Assembly (NCBI RefSeq): GCF_900100795.1
Contig: NZ_FNCO01000029.1
Span: 1 to 42,897, forward strand
Reading direction: 5' to 3'
Origin: Pseudomonas abietaniphila
GTDB taxonomy: Bacteria; Pseudomonadota; Gammaproteobacteria; Pseudomonadales; Pseudomonadaceae
Length of the DNA stretch: 42,897 bases
A program made the translations under genes and the position numbers. The notes under the pieces were generated by a model. That model saw nothing but the letters and a program-made list of their open reading frames with translations. It had not been told where the DNA came from and did no database searches. Numbering within the stretch: the stretch's first letter is position 1; every line of letters begins with the position of its first letter. Positions 41,298 through 42,897 of the stretch are shown in pieces.

Positions 41298-41933
41298 ATG
41301 TCCGTCGGTCAATTGAAGATCAACGCTATTCGTTTGGTGGGTGGCGTGAGTGTGCTCGACTATCTGAATACATGTGATGGCCGAAGGCCCGGCACATCGC
41401 TGACGGCGGTGGTGGATAAGCTTTCGAGCCTTGAGGAGATTGTGCACTGGTTTCTTCACGCCGGGCTGATTGGTGAGGCCGAGCACGCCCGGTGCGTGGA
41501 GCTGGTGCAGCAATCGTCCTGGCATTCGGTGACGGCGTTCAGGCAGTTGATCGGTTTTCGTGAGTCACTTTACCGGCTGTTTCTGTCTGTGGCGTTAGGA
41601 GAGCCGGTTGACGCTCGCGAGCTTGAGGCGTTGAACGAGGTGCTGGTGTCGACGTCGTCGCAACGCGCGCTGATTTCGATACCGGCCGGGTTCGTCTGGA
41701 CGTGGCGCCCATGCGAGACCCTGGATGGGATGACGTCCGGTTTTACGGGGCGGATCGCGGTACAGGCGGCGGCGCTTCTCACTTCTCCGGACTTGGCGAG
41801 GCTCAGGCTGTGTGCCTTGCCGGATTGCGATTGGTTGTTCGTGGACACGTCGAAGAATGGTCGTCGGCGGTGGTGTCAGATGAACGTGTGCGGGGCCAAA
41901 GAAAAGGCCCGGCGCGCGGTGGGGCAATTTTAA
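41298..41933 (+). CDS. CGNR zinc-finger protein (ABATE domain), putative regulator
   Basis: 211 residues from ATG 41298. ATG 41283 is also possible, five codons upstream. The N-terminal ABATE-like domain starts with LVGGVSVLDYLNTCDGRRPG (the family's L-x-F/Y-x-N-T) and has FRQLIGFRESLYRLFLSVALG. The C-terminal zinc finger is LCALPDCDWLFVDTSKNGRR followed by RWCQMNVCG, four Cys with the usual spacing. The eponymous C-G-N-R ends C-G-A-K here. Family members are thought to be DNA-binding stress or metabolic regulators. It lies 98 bp after cysC on the same strand, so it may belong to the operon and control it. No clear terminator follows, only a T-run at about 41939-41946. Confidence 0.85.
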   Translation: MSVGQLKINAIRLVGGVSVLDYLNTCDGRRPGTSLTAVVDKLSSLEEIVHWFLHAGLIGEAEHARCVELVQQSSWHSVTAFRQLIGFRESLYRLFLSVALGEPVDARELEALNEVLVSTSSQRALISIPAGFVWTWRPCETLDGMTSGFTGRIAVQAAALLTSPDLARLRLCALPDCDWLFVDTSKNGRRRWCQMNVCGAKEKARRAVGQF

Positions 41934-42091
41934 GCTGTTTTTTTGGTTTGGCAGTTGGCATTGGGCCGATTCATGACTGTTTCTTTAAGGGGGCGCTGGC
42001 TTCTGGTTCTGCCTAACCGGTGACGCCAGGGGTAGGGTGCTTATCCGCTTGCTCGGGTGTTGCTGAGTTTTCGGGTTGGCCTAACGGCCAA
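41934..42091. other. Gene-free stretch before the right-hand repeats
   Basis: 158 bp with no gene. It has the T-run TTTTTTTGG just after the CGNR gene and CTAACCGGTGACGC; otherwise nothing recognised. Together with the following repeats it makes an 870-bp gene-free segment up to the IS3-family end. Confidence 0.5.
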
Positions 42092-42331
42092 CTGTTCCGC
42101 CTTCGGCGGGTTACTTGAAAACCGGAATGCCGGACCATCCCCAAGTAACCAAGGGTCTGAACTCCCGGTTTGGCCTCGACTTCGTCCAGGTTCCTTCACT
42201 CCGGCGACGCTCCGTGGGCCCGCCGCCATCGGCCATCCATGGCCGGGGGCGGCTCTCGCGGCATCCATGCCGCTCGGCCCACTACGCGCCACCTGCGCTC
42301 AGCCTGCACCCAAGTCGCGTTTTGTGGTGTC
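42092..42331 (+). repeat. Structured repeat, diverged copy C
   Basis: Same family and orientation as copies A and B at the left end, but clearly diverged. It keeps CCGCC-TTC-GGCGG (42097-42109), CGACGCTCCGTGGGCCCGC, GGCCAT-CC-ATGGCC (42231-42244), GCGGCA-TCCA-TGCCGC and GCCTGCACCCAAGTCGCGTT. The palindromes are kept although their bases changed (GGACAT/ATGTCC in A and B). The middle GACTTCGTCC hairpin is weaker here. Confidence 0.8.
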
Positions 42332-42406
42332 TGGAAGTACGCGGTATGAAGATCAAAAGCGAGAGCAGGAGCAGCTTGCTGCTCTGCTTTTGATTCTGCC
42401 GAAGGC

Positions 42407-42537
42407 GTAGGAGCGCGCTTGCCCGCGATCTACCGCGCAGCGGTAGCAAAATCAGGCGACTCAATCATGTCTGGCACTCCGCATGCACAGGTCTTGCTGC
42501 CGGTTCCCGGCAGATCGCGGGCAAGCGCGCTCCTACA
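42407..42537. repeat. REP doublet between copies C and D
   Basis: GTAGGAGCGCGCTTGCCCGC at 42407 faces its reverse complement ending CGCGCTCCTACA at 42537. The spacer (GCAGCGGTAGCAAAATCAGG, then a stretch ending GCATGCACAGGT) is almost the same as in the doublet at 1181-1312. Confidence 0.8.
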
Positions 42538-42627
42538 GTTGAAAATGCAGTGCGGGAGATGGATGTACGAACCAAAAATGCGAAGAGCGTTAGCTCCAGC
42601 CCGCGTTGCTCTTTTACGCGACAGTTC

Positions 42628-42802
42628 AGACGATACAAATCGCGACTTGGGTGCAGGCCAAACGCAGATGACGTGGAGTGGGCCGAGCGGCATGGATGCC
42701 GCGAGAGCCGCCCCCCGCCATGGATGGCGGATGGCGGCGGGCCCACGGAGCGTCGTCGGAGTGCGGGTACCCGACGAAGTCGGGCCAAACCGGGAGCCAA
42801 CC
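42628..42802 (-). repeat. Structured repeat, inverted copy D
   Basis: Reverse complement of the family: read on the minus strand it has CCCGACTTCGTCGGG, CGACGCTCCGTGGGCCCGC, CCGCCAT-CC-ATGGCGG (42715-42730), GCGGCATCCATGCCGC and GCCTGCACCCAAGTCGCG. It breaks off at the IS3-type end at 42803, so the IS probably inserted into it. With copy C it forms a long inverted repeat, arms about 165 bp, around the REP doublet. Confidence 0.8.
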
Positions 42803-42897
42803 TGAACTGACCCCCGAAAGTTGGACACCCAGTCCAACCGAGGGGACAGCCATGACGAAGTACGATCCAGCCTTCAAACTCAAGCTGGTTAAACAAT
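42803..42897 (+). mobile_element. IS3-family insertion sequence, left end only
   Basis: TGAACTGACCCCCGAAAGTT at 42803, then GGACACC, is a typical IS3-family (IS150-like) terminal repeat starting with TG, followed after 22 bp by the start of a transposase reading frame. The element runs off the window. It abuts repeat copy D directly. Confidence 0.7.
42852..42897 (+). CDS. IS3-family transposase OrfA, first 15 codons
   Basis: ATG at 42852 with GAGGGGA upstream encodes MTKYDPAFKLKLVKQ before the window ends. A basic, Lys/Phe-rich start of the form M-x-K-Y-x-x-x-F-K-L is the usual N-terminus of IS150/IS3-group OrfA, the helix-turn-helix subunit made before a programmed -1 frameshift to OrfB. 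Only the start is visible, so the subgroup is uncertain. Confidence 0.65.
   Translation, partial: MTKYDPAFKLKLVKQ

Overview
The window is chromosomal DNA of a Pseudomonas, probably a soil- or plant-associated lineage. The evidence is a core block that matches, from memory, the P. aeruginosa PA1806-PA1816 order (fabI, nppDCBA2A1, mltD, gloB, a methyltransferase, rnhA, dnaQ), high GC with Pseudomonas codon use, Pseudomonas-type REP palindromes, a DUF2790 protein and a DUF6543 toxin-like giant protein. It starts in the last bases of an IS66-family element and ends in the first bases of an IS3-family element.

Left to right: (1) 1-1512 is gene-free apart from the IS66 end. It holds two near-identical 280-bp repeats and several REP pairs. 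(2) 1513-9743, minus strand: fabI follows a five-gene peptide ABC importer operon (two periplasmic binding proteins, two permeases, one double ATPase) of the Npp/Yej type. (3) 9967-15390: envelope, detoxification and DNA genes (mltD, gloB, methyltransferase, rnhA, dnaQ) and a streptothricin-acetyltransferase-like GNAT. (4) 15485-22096: small conserved ORFs, an FMN reductase and a 1755-residue toxin-like protein. Its C-terminus carries a zinc-protease signature that I read as aspzincin (M35) type. (5) 22121-29423: a valine/branched-chain acyl-CoA pair, a TetR regulator, a single-chain EgtB-EgtD fusion for ergothioneine synthesis, a DUF427 protein and an XdhC-family protein. (6) 29818-35267: an EmrB/EmrA-like efflux pair, a DUF2790 secreted protein, a CcdA-thioredoxin fusion and cytochrome b561. 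(7) 35268-41933: an AT-rich leader with two perfect inverted repeats, then a tightly packed operon of six enzymes (transaldolase-like, sulfotransferase, SDR, saccharopine-dehydrogenase-like, methyltransferase, APS kinase) and a CGNR zinc-finger regulator. (8) 41934-42897: the same repeat family as region 1, here as an inverted pair around a REP pair, then the IS3 end.

The most interesting candidate for an undescribed system is region 7. APS kinase would make PAPS, the sulfotransferase would use it, and the transaldolase/aldolase, two NAD(P)-dependent oxidoreductases and methyltransferase would build and decorate a small, probably sugar-derived molecule. I recognise no known pathway with this set. 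Its SDR gene carries an apparent 2-nt deletion. Second are the giant putative toxin-protease and a structured repeat whose palindromes show compensatory changes between copies.
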